Shown: positions 15,431-23,237, counted from the stretch's first letter. The stretch: DNA of 39,642 nucleotides from Erysipelotrichaceae bacterium (GCA_022767445.1 JALENJ010000001.1:1-39642), one strand, 5' to 3'. Program-made: numbers and translations. Notes: generated by a model not told the origin, from the letters alone.

Positions 15431-15573
15431 ACGCGATTTGATTCAAAAAGTTTTGCAGTTGCTTCAATTACTGCTGGTAAAATGCTTTCAGTCTGCATAC
15501 TGGAAGCATTTTTTAATTCTGCTTTTATCCAGTCACATAATTCATTGATTGTTTCGTTTATTTTGTTGTTCAT
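15427..15573 (-). CDS. Small phage protein (48 aa), unknown
   Basis: From the ATG at 15573 (MNNKINETINELCDWIKAEL), preceded by GGAAAGGAGAAAAC; a longer in-frame version lacks such a site. Helical, ending LPAVIEATAKLFESNRV. Lies between two plus-strand genes, converging with the first and diverging from the second. Confidence 0.5.
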   Translation of the reverse strand: MNNKINETINELCDWIKAELKNASSMQTESILPAVIEATAKLFESNRV

Positions 15574-15608
15574 GTTTTCTCCTTTCCTTACTGTGATTGC
15601 TCCTTTTT

Positions 15609-15625
15609 GTTGATGTATAATCAAC
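15609..15625. promoter_or_regulatory. Dyad over a TATAAT box upstream of the DUF2513 gene
   Basis: GTTGATGTATAATCAAC is a perfect 6-bp dyad with a 5-nt centre, and its centre contains TATAAT (15616-15621). It probably combines a plus-strand promoter -10 with an operator; no good -35 is seen. Confidence 0.45.
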
Positions 15626-15644
15626 CTGAAAGGAGGTTATAATA

Positions 15645-16019
15645 ATGCGATTGAATGCTGATTGTGTGAGAGACGTTATGCTGTTTTTAGAAGAAAATTT
15701 AGAGCTTGTATCGTTTCTCGAATGCTCAAATATCGAGATTAATTACAATAGCAGTGATGTCACTTACACTTGTGCAAAGTTAATTGAAGCGGGATATCTT
15801 ATAGGCAATACTACAGTTGACCTTAGCGGGCACATGAAAGTGGTAATCAATTCCATCACTTGGAATGGTCATCAATTCTTAGACAACGTTCGGAGCAATA
15901 CTGTTTGGAATAAGACTAAAGAAACCGCCATCAAATTAGGTTCTGTATCTGTCTCATTCCTTTCAAACATTGCCGCTCAAATCATTGCAAATGTTATTAG
16001 CGGAAAAATTCAAATCTAA
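15645..16019 (+). CDS. DUF2513-family phage protein
   Basis: 124 residues. The opening MRLNADCVRDVMLFLEENLE and the middle VINSITWNGHQFLDNVRSNT then VWNKTKETAIKLGSVSVSFL are the DUF2513 signature. The family has a winged-helix look and is common near phage immunity regions, but has no known function. Excellent ribosome site (AAAGGAGG 8 nt before ATG) and a dyad-covered promoter. Transcribed opposite to the early operon and so probably a lysogenic gene. Its 3' end overlaps the convergent minus-strand gene by 57 bp. Confidence 0.8.
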   Translation: MRLNADCVRDVMLFLEENLELVSFLECSNIEINYNSSDVTYTCAKLIEAGYLIGNTTVDLSGHMKVVINSITWNGHQFLDNVRSNTVWNKTKETAIKLGSVSVSFLSNIAAQIIANVISGKIQI

Positions 16020-16175
16020 ATCTTTTTCATTTGTAACGATTCGAATCATTAGATGTGTTGTTTCAGAAGCACATCTTTTTATTTCATAGCCCATAACATT
16101 TTGTAGTTCTACATCATCAATAAAGATTCTTCCGATACCGTCATGATCCTCAATTCTTATTTTTTGCTTGGTCAT
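15963..16175 (-). CDS. Small phage protein in the cro operon
   Basis: 70 residues from the ATG at 16175 (MTKQKIRIEDHDGIGRIFID), with AAAGGAGAAGG upstream; an upstream in-frame start is less supported. Beta-rich with IKRCASETTHLMIRIVTNE, resembling small phage proteins of the form KIRIEDxDGxGxIFIDD. The end is antisense to the DUF2513 gene. Downstream of, and probably cotranscribed with, the Cro-like gene. Confidence 0.55.
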   Translation of the reverse strand: MTKQKIRIEDHDGIGRIFIDDVELQNVMGYEIKRCASETTHLMIRIVTNEKDLDLNFSANNICNDLSGNV

Positions 16176-16225
16176 CGATATATCCTTCTCCTTTCTACTT
16201 CTGTCTAATTTATTAGTCTTTCGAT

Positions 16226-16414
16226 TCAAGAAAAAATATCAGATATCTTTAGATCAAGTGCATCAGCAATCTTTTTTAATGTTATCGCTGTTGTATTACC
16301 GGCCTTATCAGACTCAAGATTTACTATAATCTGTCGAGATATTCCAGCCTTTTTCGCGAGTTCTTCCTGAGATAGTCCGAGCTTTTCTCGCCATTCTTTT
16401 ACTTTGTATTGCAT
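16226..16414 (-). CDS. Cro-like XRE-family HTH regulator
   Basis: 62 residues, a bare HTH_3 domain: VKEWREKLGLSQEELAKKAG, ISRQIIVNLESDKAGNTTAI then TLKKIADALDLKISDIFS. Ribosome site AGGAGGTG precedes the ATG. Divergent from the CI-like repressor with a 22-bp palindrome between, so it is the likely Cro partner opening the leftward lytic transcript. Size is normal for a Cro. Confidence 0.88.
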   Translation of the reverse strand: MQYKVKEWREKLGLSQEELAKKAGISRQIIVNLESDKAGNTTAITLKKIADALDLKISDIFS

Positions 16415-16433
16415 CTCTGTTCACCTCCTGATA

Positions 16434-16455
16434 AAAGTCTAATAAGTTAGACTTT
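16434..16455. promoter_or_regulatory. Operator palindrome of the immunity switch
   Basis: AAAGTCTAA, 4-nt centre, TTAGACTTT: a perfect 9-bp inverted repeat. It overlaps the -10 and spacer of the leftward cro promoter. Related half sites TTAGTC occur at about 16470 and 16213. Probable binding site for the CI-like and Cro-like proteins. Confidence 0.75.
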
Positions 16456-16464
16456 AAATGTCAA
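16436..16464 (-). promoter_or_regulatory. Leftward cro-like promoter
   Basis: Minus strand TTGACA (16464-16459), 17-bp spacer, TAGACT (16441-16436). The -10 lies inside the palindrome, so repressor binding would block it. Confidence 0.7.
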
Positions 16465-16484
16465 GCAAATTAGTCAAAAAGATG

Positions 16485-16490
16485 TATAAT
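16485..16490 (+). promoter_or_regulatory. Repressor promoter -10 box
   Basis: TATAAT about 24 bp before the repressor ATG, followed by AGAGGT as ribosome site. No clear -35 at 17 bp, as expected for a promoter needing activation or one overlapped by operator half sites. Confidence 0.45.
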
Positions 16491-16513
16491 AAATTTAACA
16501 AAGAGGTAAACGC

Positions 16514-17176
16514 ATGAAATTAGGCAGAATACTAAAAGATTTTAGAAATCTTCATAAAATAAGCATGGAAGAAATGGCAAAAAGGTGTGGAGTAAGTAAA
16601 GCCTATATAGGTTTTATTGAATCTGGAATAAACCCTTCTACTGGAAAGTCATTAGCTCCATCAATAGACACACTCAAAAAACTTGCTAATGGAATGGGTA
16701 TGTCAATTGATGATTTAATCCCCCTAATGGGTGATGATGAAATCAGCTTATCTAATGAGCCCGACCCATCCAGCATCCCAGGCATTATTCCCGTTCGTAA
16801 AATTAAAAAAATTCCTATACTCGGCATAACATGTGCCGGAGACGGTGTATGGTGCGAAGAAAATTATGAGGATTATATATCTGTAGATAATCATATCAAA
16901 GCGGACTTCGCTTTACATGTTCAAGGTGACAGTATGATAGACGCAAATATTCATGATGGAGATATCGCTTTTTTTCAAAAAACAGATGTTGTAGACAACG
17001 GAAATATTGCTTGTGTATTATTAACAGAAACAAATGAAGTAATGCTTAAAAAAGTCTTACTTGCTAATGATACTGCGATACTACAACCCTGTAATGATGA
17101 ATATAAATCTATCATTACAAATGATTTTATTGTACTTGGTTTGCTAAAAGGAATATATAAAGAAATAAAACAATAG
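16514..17176 (+). CDS. CI/LexA-like phage repressor with S24 self-cleavage domain
   Basis: 220 residues. N-terminal HTH (MKLGRILKDFRNLHKISMEE, MAKRCGVSKAYIGFIESGI), a linker, then the LexA/S24 protease: probable Ala-Gly cleavage site in GITCAGDGVW (near residue 112), catalytic Ser in FALHVQGDSMIDANIHDGD, and catalytic Lys in NEVMLKKVLLAND. Keeps the prophage silent and is inactivated through RecA after DNA damage, unless the antirepressor acts first. First gene of the rightward lysogeny transcript. Confidence 0.93.
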   Translation: MKLGRILKDFRNLHKISMEEMAKRCGVSKAYIGFIESGINPSTGKSLAPSIDTLKKLANGMGMSIDDLIPLMGDDEISLSNEPDPSSIPGIIPVRKIKKIPILGITCAGDGVWCEENYEDYISVDNHIKADFALHVQGDSMIDANIHDGDIAFFQKTDVVDNGNIACVLLTETNEVMLKKVLLANDTAILQPCNDEYKSIITNDFIVLGLLKGIYKEIKQ

Positions 17177-17212
17177 GTGAATTTCATTAAGAAAAAATTA
17201 GGAGAAAAAATC

Positions 17213-17668
17213 ATGGAAAAACTACCATCTTACATTATCGGAATTATCGTTTGGTCATTTATTATCTATTTTGCTTATAAGTATTATACTGATCCAATGC
17301 GTAAGTATAAAAAAGAAGCCAAAATTGCATTTAAACGAGAAGAAAAACTGAAAAAACTTGAACTACGAAAAATTAAAGCGCAAGCAATGGCACAAGCTGT
17401 TGTTGAACGTAAGGTCAAAGGACACTCTGACGCCAATTTCGTTAAACATGCTATTAGCTCTGCTCATCAAGGTGAAAATGTAGCCCGCTGTCCAAAGTGT
17501 GGTTCAGTAAGCATTAGCGGAAATAAAAAAGGATTTGGAATTGGTAAAGCAGTTGTTGGGGCTGCAGCATTAGGACCGATAGGCTTGGTAGCAGGAAACG
17601 CTGGTGCAAAGAAAATTAGATGTACATGTCTAAATTGCGGGCATCAATGGTGGGCAGGGCAAAAGTAA
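17213..17668 (+). CDS. Membrane-anchored zinc-ribbon protein
   Basis: 151 residues from the ATG at 17213 with AGGAG 9 nt upstream; a GTG 12 codons earlier is less likely. One N-terminal membrane helix (YIIGIIVWSFIIYFAYKYY), a basic coiled segment (KEAKIAFKREEKLKKLELRK), then CPKCGSVSISGNKKGFGIGK, a Gly/Ala-rich hydrophobic stretch, and CTCLNCGHQWWAG: two CxxC pairs separated by a glycine-rich loop. This zinc-ribbon with internal hydrophobic segment recurs in phage lysogeny modules. Role unknown; superinfection immunity would be a guess. Confidence 0.65.
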   Translation: MEKLPSYIIGIIVWSFIIYFAYKYYTDPMRKYKKEAKIAFKREEKLKKLELRKIKAQAMAQAVVERKVKGHSDANFVKHAISSAHQGENVARCPKCGSVSISGNKKGFGIGKAVVGAAALGPIGLVAGNAGAKKIRCTCLNCGHQWWAGQK

Positions 17669-17681
17669 GGAGTAATAAATC

Positions 17682-18602
17682 GTGGACAACACATATAATA
17701 TTTTTACCGTTGAACGTCGTATCGATATAAAAAAGGAATGTATTCGCATCCTGAGAACTTGTAAGGATAAACGTTTTTTTTACCCAATAGACACTTTTGA
17801 ATATAATTTTTATAATTTATTTCTTAATGACTCTCATATTGATATGGCGTATGCATCTATGTATATAAAATTTAACCTATTCACAATTTTTAATAATATA
17901 ATCGAAACTTGGAAATATAGGAATTCAGCCACAAACATAAATGAATATTTTGAAGATTTGGGCATACAAGACTTTAATAATCCATTAGATGACTCTCAGT
18001 CGATATTGATACTATTAACAATTACTAATCTTTTGGATTATAGCAAGAACTGTTTAATAAACATTTTTCTCTCTGACCCAGATGACGAACCCTATGATTT
18101 TGAACCATATCTAAGTCTGCTTACTAATTTATATGATAATTCAACAAAAATAATTAGGCAAAATATTGATTATGCCATAGAACAAATCAACTATAAAATT
18201 TCGGATTATGGAGAAGATAGAAAAATTTTTACTAAACGTGATGCTGACGTTGATTCTGTGCTAGGTGTTGATATTAAATTGGATCAGTATCTATTAGGTT
18301 ATTTAGATATACAAAATCAAGACAATATCCAATTCAAAAAACATGCTTTAAAAGCAATTGCTGATTATCTTGAACCACATACACAAAAATTCAACGGAAC
18401 AACGATGAAAAGTCTTTATGATACTTTTGCGTTTTCAGTAAATAATATGGATATTCGTCATAATAATGAATCTCAGATAAATTTAAATAACTCCGAGCGC
18501 AAAGAAGTTTATGACAAAATTTTCCGAATAGGGATACATTTGATTCGAGATTTAAACGTGCGGGAAATCAAAAAAGAAATCGATCAATATAAACCGAAAT
18601 AA
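17682..18602 (+). CDS. AT-rich gene of unknown function in the lysogeny arm (possible Abi/defence)
   Basis: 306 residues beginning at a GTG (17682) with AAGGAG 9 nt upstream. Largely helical and very AT-rich compared with the integrase next door. The C-terminal third (FKKHALKAIADYLEPHTQKF, SLYDTFAFSVNNMDIRHNNE then YDKIFRIGIHLIRDLNV) looks like the end of AbiJ-type or other HEPN-related abortive infection proteins, where an RHN motif lies between two helices. A canonical RxxxxH pair is not seen, so nuclease activity is doubtful. Position between repressor and integrase is a favourite site for phage-exclusion genes. Function is inferred only. Confidence 0.5.
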   Translation: MDNTYNIFTVERRIDIKKECIRILRTCKDKRFFYPIDTFEYNFYNLFLNDSHIDMAYASMYIKFNLFTIFNNIIETWKYRNSATNINEYFEDLGIQDFNNPLDDSQSILILLTITNLLDYSKNCLINIFLSDPDDEPYDFEPYLSLLTNLYDNSTKIIRQNIDYAIEQINYKISDYGEDRKIFTKRDADVDSVLGVDIKLDQYLLGYLDIQNQDNIQFKKHALKAIADYLEPHTQKFNGTTMKSLYDTFAFSVNNMDIRHNNESQINLNNSERKEVYDKIFRIGIHLIRDLNVREIKKEIDQYKPK

Positions 18603-18607
18603 AAAAA

Positions 18608-18630
18608 TCCGACTGCTACCAACAGTCGGA
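18608..18630 (-). terminator. Stem-loop with T-run on the minus strand
   Basis: TCCGACTG, 7-nt loop, CAGTCGGA. On the minus strand it is followed by seven T (plus-strand A run 18601-18607). It therefore terminates leftward transcripts coming from the integrase side; on the plus strand it lacks a T-run but may still act as a 3' hairpin for the 306-residue gene. Confidence 0.6.
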
Positions 18631-18707
18631 CGGCAGTAAACTCACAACCAATGTGCTTTTACTATACTCAATTTTAGCACAGATCATACAGAAAGGAAGT
18701 GATCGCT

Positions 18708-19751
18708 ATGGCAACCGCACGCAAATCATCAACATCCAAGAAAGTTTCATGGGAAGCCAGGTACTACGTAAGAAAACCGGACGGCAGTCTGGCATATAAG
18801 ATCAAAAAAGGGTTTTCCACAAAGTCAGAAGCCCAGGCATACGGTATTGCACATGAGCATGAGTCTTCTGTTTCTTCAAGCACTACGATGCTGCAGATGT
18901 TCGAGCTGATGAGTCAGTCCAACAACGCCAGCAAGACGACCACAGACACGCGCAGGAACCGCCTTCTTAAGTATGCTGATACGATCATCAACCAGCCAAT
19001 GAATCGCGTCACCAAGGCTGTATTGCAGGCCTGGAGAAGCGATTTAGAAGCAGATGACCGAATAGCTACGGCAACAAAAAATGATCTTATCGGCTTTGTG
19101 AAGCAGATTTTCGTTTTTGCGTATAACACTTATGATTTCTACGATTCCGCAAAAGTACTAAAGCCCTTCAAAAAGACGTTGGACGACTCCCACGAGATGC
19201 ACATCATTACTCCGGAAGATTTTAACAGAATGATTGACTTTGAAACGGATGAAATTATCAAGGCGATTCTGATCTTCATGTTCCGCACCGGATGCCGTAA
19301 GGGTGAAGCCAGAGCACTGTATAAAGAGGACTATGATCCGGGTTCTAAAAGCGTACACATATATAAATCCATGCGTCGCTATGAATCTTCACTCAAGACG
19401 ACCAAAACAGCGGGTTCTGTGCGTCGCATTCCTCTGGATGATAAAACTATCGAGATTATCAAACCCCTGCTTAAACGCCACGGAAAGTGGCTGTTTGGCG
19501 ATACGACAACCGTATGCCTCAGTACTTTGCAGGATCACTTCAAAGCAGATCTGAGGGCAGCCGAGCTTCCGGATATGAGGCTTCACGATCTGAGGCACAG
19601 TCACGTATCCCTCTTATGGGCAAACCATGTACCTGTACCGGAGATATCCAAGCGTATCGGCCATAGTTCTCCTGCACAGACGATGCAAACATACGCTCAC
19701 ATTTTCGACAATAACCAGAGCGCAACACTGGCGGTTTTAAACAGTTTTTAG
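18708..19751 (+). CDS. int: Tyrosine-family phage integrase
   Basis: 347 residues from the ATG at 18708 (MATARKSSTSKKVSWEARYY) with AAGGAAGTG upstream; a GTG three codons earlier is too close to that site. N-terminal AP2-like arm-binding domain (KKGFSTKSEAQAYGIAHEHE), SAM-like core-binding domain, then the catalytic domain: FRTGCRKGEARAL (first Arg), LHDLRHSHVSLLW (His-x-x-Arg), IGHSSPAQTMQTYAHIF (His and nucleophilic Tyr). Clearly richer in G+C than the neighbouring phage genes, suggesting modular exchange. Sits directly before a tRNA gene, as normal for such integrases. Confidence 0.95.
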   Translation: MATARKSSTSKKVSWEARYYVRKPDGSLAYKIKKGFSTKSEAQAYGIAHEHESSVSSSTTMLQMFELMSQSNNASKTTTDTRRNRLLKYADTIINQPMNRVTKAVLQAWRSDLEADDRIATATKNDLIGFVKQIFVFAYNTYDFYDSAKVLKPFKKTLDDSHEMHIITPEDFNRMIDFETDEIIKAILIFMFRTGCRKGEARALYKEDYDPGSKSVHIYKSMRRYESSLKTTKTAGSVRRIPLDDKTIEIIKPLLKRHGKWLFGDTTTVCLSTLQDHFKADLRAAELPDMRLHDLRHSHVSLLWANHVPVPEISKRIGHSSPAQTMQTYAHIFDNNQSATLAVLNSF

Positions 19752-19758
19752 TAAAAAG

Positions 19759-19850
19759 TGCTAACTTTTTGCTAACGTTTTTTCATAAAACATAAAGAAA
19801 AGCCCTTAAAATAGGGCTTTTTAAGACTATGGTGCCGCTTAGCAGAATTG
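19759..19850. other. Probable prophage attachment-site end
   Basis: Inference from layout: the integrase stops at 19751 and the 3' end of tRNA-Thr lies at 19830. Tyrosine integrases usually recombine within tRNA 3' halves. Two TGCTAAC direct repeats (19759, 19770) just after int could be arm-type integrase sites. The partner site lies outside the left edge, so the exact core cannot be fixed. Confidence 0.45.
19799..19822 (+). terminator. Terminator after the integrase
   Basis: AAAGCCCT, 6-nt loop, AGGGCTTT followed by TT. Plus-strand orientation suits the integrase transcript; it may also serve leftward transcription from the tRNA. Confidence 0.7.
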
Positions 19851-19903
19851 AACTGCTCGTTCATCCTTACCATGGATGCGTATTACCACTATACTAAAGC
19901 GGC
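19830..19903 (-). tRNA. tRNA-Thr (GGT anticodon)
   Basis: The minus strand folds as a full cloverleaf: acceptor GCCGCTT/AAGCGGC, D stem GTAT/ATAC, anticodon stem CATCC/GGATG with loop ATGGTAA (anticodon GGT at 19871-19869), T arm AGCAG/CTGCT with loop TTCAATT, discriminator A and an encoded CCA. 74 nt. Its 3' end faces the prophage, so it is intact after integration. Confidence 0.9.
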
Positions 19904-19938
19904 TTAGCCTTTATATCATAACAAACTATATTCAAAAA

Positions 19939-20502
19939 TCAATAATCGTTATGATTTTTGAGTTCGTCATATACGACATGTAGTGGTAGGCCCATAATTG
20001 CATAATAATCGCCACGAATTTCTTTGATATATCGACCACCAATCCCTTGGATTGCATACGCACCTGCTTTATCATTTGTCTCACCAGTGTGGATATATTC
20101 CCATATCTCTTCATCACTCATTTTTACAAAGTATACATCTGCTATGCATGCATACTGAAAGCACTTTTCACTACTCAATATACATAGACTAGTTACTACC
20201 TGACTTTTATGATTTTGTAGATTCTTTAGCATCGTAAATGCTTGATTATCATCGGCAGGCTTTCCCATGACTTTTCCATTTAGTAAGACAAGCGTATCAC
20301 TGCCAATGATAATATCCTGTGGATGTCTTGATAGAACTTCCTTCGCTTTTCGATAGGATAGATTCTTGCTTTCATCAACAATATCACCATGAATATCTAT
20401 GGTCTCATCGATATCTGCAGGATCGCATGTAAATGGAAATCCTGTCTTTTCTAATAGTTCTTTTCTTCTTGGACTTTGGGATGCTAAAACAATATTTTTC
20501 AT
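19939..20502 (-). CDS. maf: Maf-like nucleotide pyrophosphatase
   Basis: 187 residues from MKNIVLASQSPRRKELLEKT (ATG 20502); upstream in-frame starts only add a non-conserved tail. The SQSPRRKELL loop, the LSYRKAKEVL segment, IIIGSDTLVLLNGKVMGKP, GETNDKAGAYAIQGIGGRYI and the IRGDYYAIMGLP end are all diagnostic of Maf/HAM1-related proteins, which hydrolyse non-canonical or modified nucleoside triphosphates (housecleaning) and are linked to septum control. First host gene after the prophage. Confidence 0.93.
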   Translation of the reverse strand: MKNIVLASQSPRRKELLEKTGFPFTCDPADIDETIDIHGDIVDESKNLSYRKAKEVLSRHPQDIIIGSDTLVLLNGKVMGKPADDNQAFTMLKNLQNHKSQVVTSLCILSSEKCFQYACIADVYFVKMSDEEIWEYIHTGETNDKAGAYAIQGIGGRYIKEIRGDYYAIMGLPLHVVYDELKNHNDY

Positions 20503-20595
20503 ATATGTATTACTCGATAGTATTTTATTAGAAAATGACAATAATTGAAAGCACTTACGTGATATAATAAGAAGTGAGATTGAAAGGAATATCGT

Positions 20596-21504
20596 ATGAA
20601 TAAACCTACATTAGTAATTTTAGCTGCCGGTATGGGTAGTCGTTATGGTGGAATGAAACAGATTGATGGAGTTGGCAATCATGGTGAACCTATCATTGAA
20701 TTCTCTATCTATGACGCAAAAGAAGCTGGCTTTGAAAATGTTGTACTCATCATTCGTCGTGAACACGAAGAAGCTTTCCATAAAGCATTAACAGATCGTG
20801 TCTCAAAGGGTATGAACGTTAAGTTTGCTTACCAGGATATCAACAATATCCCAAGTGATCTTAAGGTTCCTGAAGAACGACAAAAGCCTTGGGGAACAAC
20901 ACATGCATTACTTGCATGCAAGGGTGTTGTGGATGGACCATTCGCAATCATCAACGCTGATGACTTCTATGGTAAAGACGCATATAAAGTGATCTATAAC
21001 TTCCTAACAACACAAGTTAGTGATGATCATTATGCGATGGTTGGATACGCTGCCAATAACACTCTTACAGATCATGGAACAGTGACACGTGGTGTATGCC
21101 AAGAAGATGAACAAGGTAATCTAACAAGCATCGTTGAGATTCAAAAAATTGCTCGTCAGGATGGTAAAGTTGTTTATGATGAAAATGGTACCTGGAAAGA
21201 GCTTGATCCAAACGCACTTGTATCCATGAACTTCTGGGGATTTACTCCTAAAGTATTTGATGATATGGACAAGTATTTTGATGAATTTATCCATGCAAAC
21301 ATTGATCAAAATCCAATGAAGTGTGAATATGTCATCCCAACAACCGTTGGTCAGATGGTAAAAGATGGCGTATGTTCTGTTAAGGTACTATCCTCTAAGG
21401 ACCAATGGTTTGGTGTTACATATCAAGAAGATAAACCAATTGTTGTTGAAAAGATAGCACAGATGAAAGAAAAAGGAATTTATCCTGATATACTTTGGAA
21501 ATAA
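20596..21504 (+). CDS. Sugar-nucleotidyltransferase-like protein
   Basis: 302 residues. The NTP-transferase signature LVILAAGMGSRYGGMKQ (near residue 5) is followed by a sugar-nucleotide fold: VVLIIRREHEEAFHKAL, QKPWGTTHALLACKGVVDGP, FAIINADDFYGKDAYKVI with a metal-binding Asp, and FWGFTPKVFDDMDKYFDEFI. It is not GalU (its KxxLP region differs) and belongs to an uncharacterised nucleotidyltransferase subfamily common in Firmicutes. Substrate unknown; a sugar-1-phosphate is likely. Single gene with a strong terminator. Confidence 0.8.
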   Translation: MNKPTLVILAAGMGSRYGGMKQIDGVGNHGEPIIEFSIYDAKEAGFENVVLIIRREHEEAFHKALTDRVSKGMNVKFAYQDINNIPSDLKVPEERQKPWGTTHALLACKGVVDGPFAIINADDFYGKDAYKVIYNFLTTQVSDDHYAMVGYAANNTLTDHGTVTRGVCQEDEQGNLTSIVEIQKIARQDGKVVYDENGTWKELDPNALVSMNFWGFTPKVFDDMDKYFDEFIHANIDQNPMKCEYVIPTTVGQMVKDGVCSVKVLSSKDQWFGVTYQEDKPIVVEKIAQMKEKGIYPDILWK

Positions 21505-21507
21505 GTG

Positions 21508-21540
21508 ATACCCGTATGAATTATCATACGGGTATTTTTT
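21508..21540 (+). terminator. Terminator after the nucleotidyltransferase gene
   Basis: 12-bp stem ATACCCGTATGA / TCATACGGGTAT with a 4-nt loop and a T-run. It abuts the end of the convergent dipeptidase gene and may work both ways. Confidence 0.9.
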
Positions 21541-22462
21541 ACATATATTGTCTTAGGAAGCGAAGTACATTGCGATATGCAATATCTTTGATTTCCTCTT
21601 GTGTAAATCCGACTGTTTCTAGGCCTTTGATGAAGTTTTGTGCTTGTGATGGTCCATACATATTGTGTTCTTCACCATCATTGTAGTATTCTCCAAAATC
21701 AAAGCCACAAGCCACATGTCTAACACCTACTAAATCTGCTATGTATCTAGCATGTTTGGCAAGATGCAGGGCATCTTGTTTCTTTTCTTCCGGATGAATA
21801 AATGAACAACATGCATTCATACCAATCAATCCATCTTTACTTGCGATTGCACGAATCTGTTGATTCGTTAGATTACGTTCTACAAAACAACGTGCTTTCG
21901 CATTGGAATGCGTTGCGATAATTGGTTGTTTTGAGCAACTGAGTATATCCCAGAATGTTTTTTCATTTGCATGGGATACATCGACAATCATGTGTAATTC
22001 ATTCATCTTTGCGATTGCCTCAGCACCCTTATCAGTTATTCCTCTTGTTGGATCTCCTGAATTTCCAGTTGCCAGTGCATTTTGGTCATTCCAACACAAT
22101 GAACCAATGCGATTACCCATGTTGTATAACCACTCAATCTTGTTGTATACATCATCTTGTATACCGCACATCCCTTCGATGGTCATTAGGTATGCTGTAT
22201 CTTTTTGATTGTCATCTAAATCATCTTTTGTATAAATGATTTTATTACCTGAGGCTAATAAATCATTTTTCACTTTAGTAACGACATCCATCATCTGTTG
22301 CCAAGATTCGCTACCGATGAAAAAGCTAGCAGCGGATGTATAGGCAATCTGTCCCTGTTGAAGGCATGTTTGCCAATCTCTTTTTAGGATGGATATTTTC
22401 CCATCCGTATAATAGGGCTTTATCGCCTCTGCTAAATCAGCGTGTAAATCAAAGATTTTCAT
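21539..22462 (-). CDS. Membrane dipeptidase family (peptidase M19)
   Basis: 307 residues. Zinc ligands of the renal dipeptidase family are seen: HxD in IFDLHADLAEA, bridging Glu in YLMTIEGMCGIQ, His in MIVDVSHANEKTFWDIL, His in PIIATHSNAKARC, and HVACGFDFGEYY. NRIGSLCWNDQNALATGNSG is the family loop. Hydrolyses dipeptides, including peptidoglycan-derived or D-amino-acid dipeptides in bacterial members. Cytoplasmic (no signal). Ends 4 bp before coaX in the same direction, hence probably one operon with coaX and coaBC. Confidence 0.92.
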   Translation of the reverse strand: MKIFDLHADLAEAIKPYYTDGKISILKRDWQTCLQQGQIAYTSAASFFIGSESWQQMMDVVTKVKNDLLASGNKIIYTKDDLDDNQKDTAYLMTIEGMCGIQDDVYNKIEWLYNMGNRIGSLCWNDQNALATGNSGDPTRGITDKGAEAIAKMNELHMIVDVSHANEKTFWDILSCSKQPIIATHSNAKARCFVERNLTNQQIRAIASKDGLIGMNACCSFIHPEEKKQDALHLAKHARYIADLVGVRHVACGFDFGEYYNDGEEHNMYGPSQAQNFIKGLETVGFTQEEIKDIAYRNVLRFLRQYM

Positions 22463-22466
22463 TCTT

Positions 22467-23237
22467 TCACCCCTTATTCATATCGTATAGGATCTTCATA
22501 CCCTTATATGCGATATCTTCATCGTATTCATGTATCTCTTTAGCTTCCTTGGCAATGACTTTGCCAAGTCCTCCTGTAGCGATCACCATGCATTCAGGGT
22601 CATTTAGTTGTTCCTTCATCGTCTTGATGATGTAATCAACAGAACCGATATAACCATATACAACACCTGCTTGCATGCCTTCGATTGTATTTGTTCCTAG
22701 GATTGATTTTGGTCTAGCAATTTCAATTTCTGGAAGTTTGGCAGCTTTAGCGGTCAGTGCATTTAAACTAATTCCAAGTCCTGGTTGAATGACAACATAT
22801 TTAAAGACACCATTCTTATCGATGTAGTCATAGGTTGTGGCAGTCCCAAAATCAACGATAATGCATGATGTATGAAATGTTCTCCATGCATAGGATGTAT
22901 TCACGATACGATCTGCACCAATCGATGATGGGGCTTGGGTATCCAGTTGAATCTCCATCTTTAACTCATTGCTAACAATCATCGGTGTTTTGTGAATATA
23001 CTTGATGATTGCGGATGTCAATGAATACATTAGTTTTGGTACAACGGATGAAATGATGACATCCTCTATTTGTGTTTCACTTACATGTAATGTATTTAAG
23101 AATGTTGTAATGAAGAAACCATACTCATCACTGGTACGGATAGTTTCAGTCATTAAGCGATATCGACCGATGATTTTATCACCATCTAAGATACCCATTG
23201 AGATATTCGTATTTCCTACATCAATTGTTAGTAACAT
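22467..23237 (-). CDS. coaX: Type III pantothenate kinase
   Basis: 256 residues. The ASKHA phosphate-binding start MLLTIDVGNTNISMGILDGD, then SIGADRIVNTSYAWRTFHTS, the second phosphate motif IIVDFGTATTYDYIDKNGVF, and PGLGISLNALTAKAAKLPEI define CoaX. Phosphorylates pantothenate, the first step of coenzyme A synthesis, using a monovalent cation. Neighbour coaBC does the next two steps, making a clean pathway cluster. Confidence 0.96.
   Translation of the reverse strand: MLLTIDVGNTNISMGILDGDKIIGRYRLMTETIRTSDEYGFFITTFLNTLHVSETQIEDVIISSVVPKLMYSLTSAIIKYIHKTPMIVSNELKMEIQLDTQAPSSIGADRIVNTSYAWRTFHTSCIIVDFGTATTYDYIDKNGVFKYVVIQPGLGISLNALTAKAAKLPEIEIARPKSILGTNTIEGMQAGVVYGYIGSVDYIIKTMKEQLNDPECMVIATGGLGKVIAKEAKEIHEYDEDIAYKGMKILYDMNKG

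Noticed and set aside
17682-18602. HEPN ribonuclease call
   Set aside because: RHN is seen, but not the RxxxxH pair needed for a firm assignment; kept only as a possible similarity.
20596-21504. galU (UTP-glucose-1-phosphate uridylyltransferase)
   Set aside because: The GalU-specific start and KEMLP motif are absent; only the general nucleotidyltransferase fold is supported.
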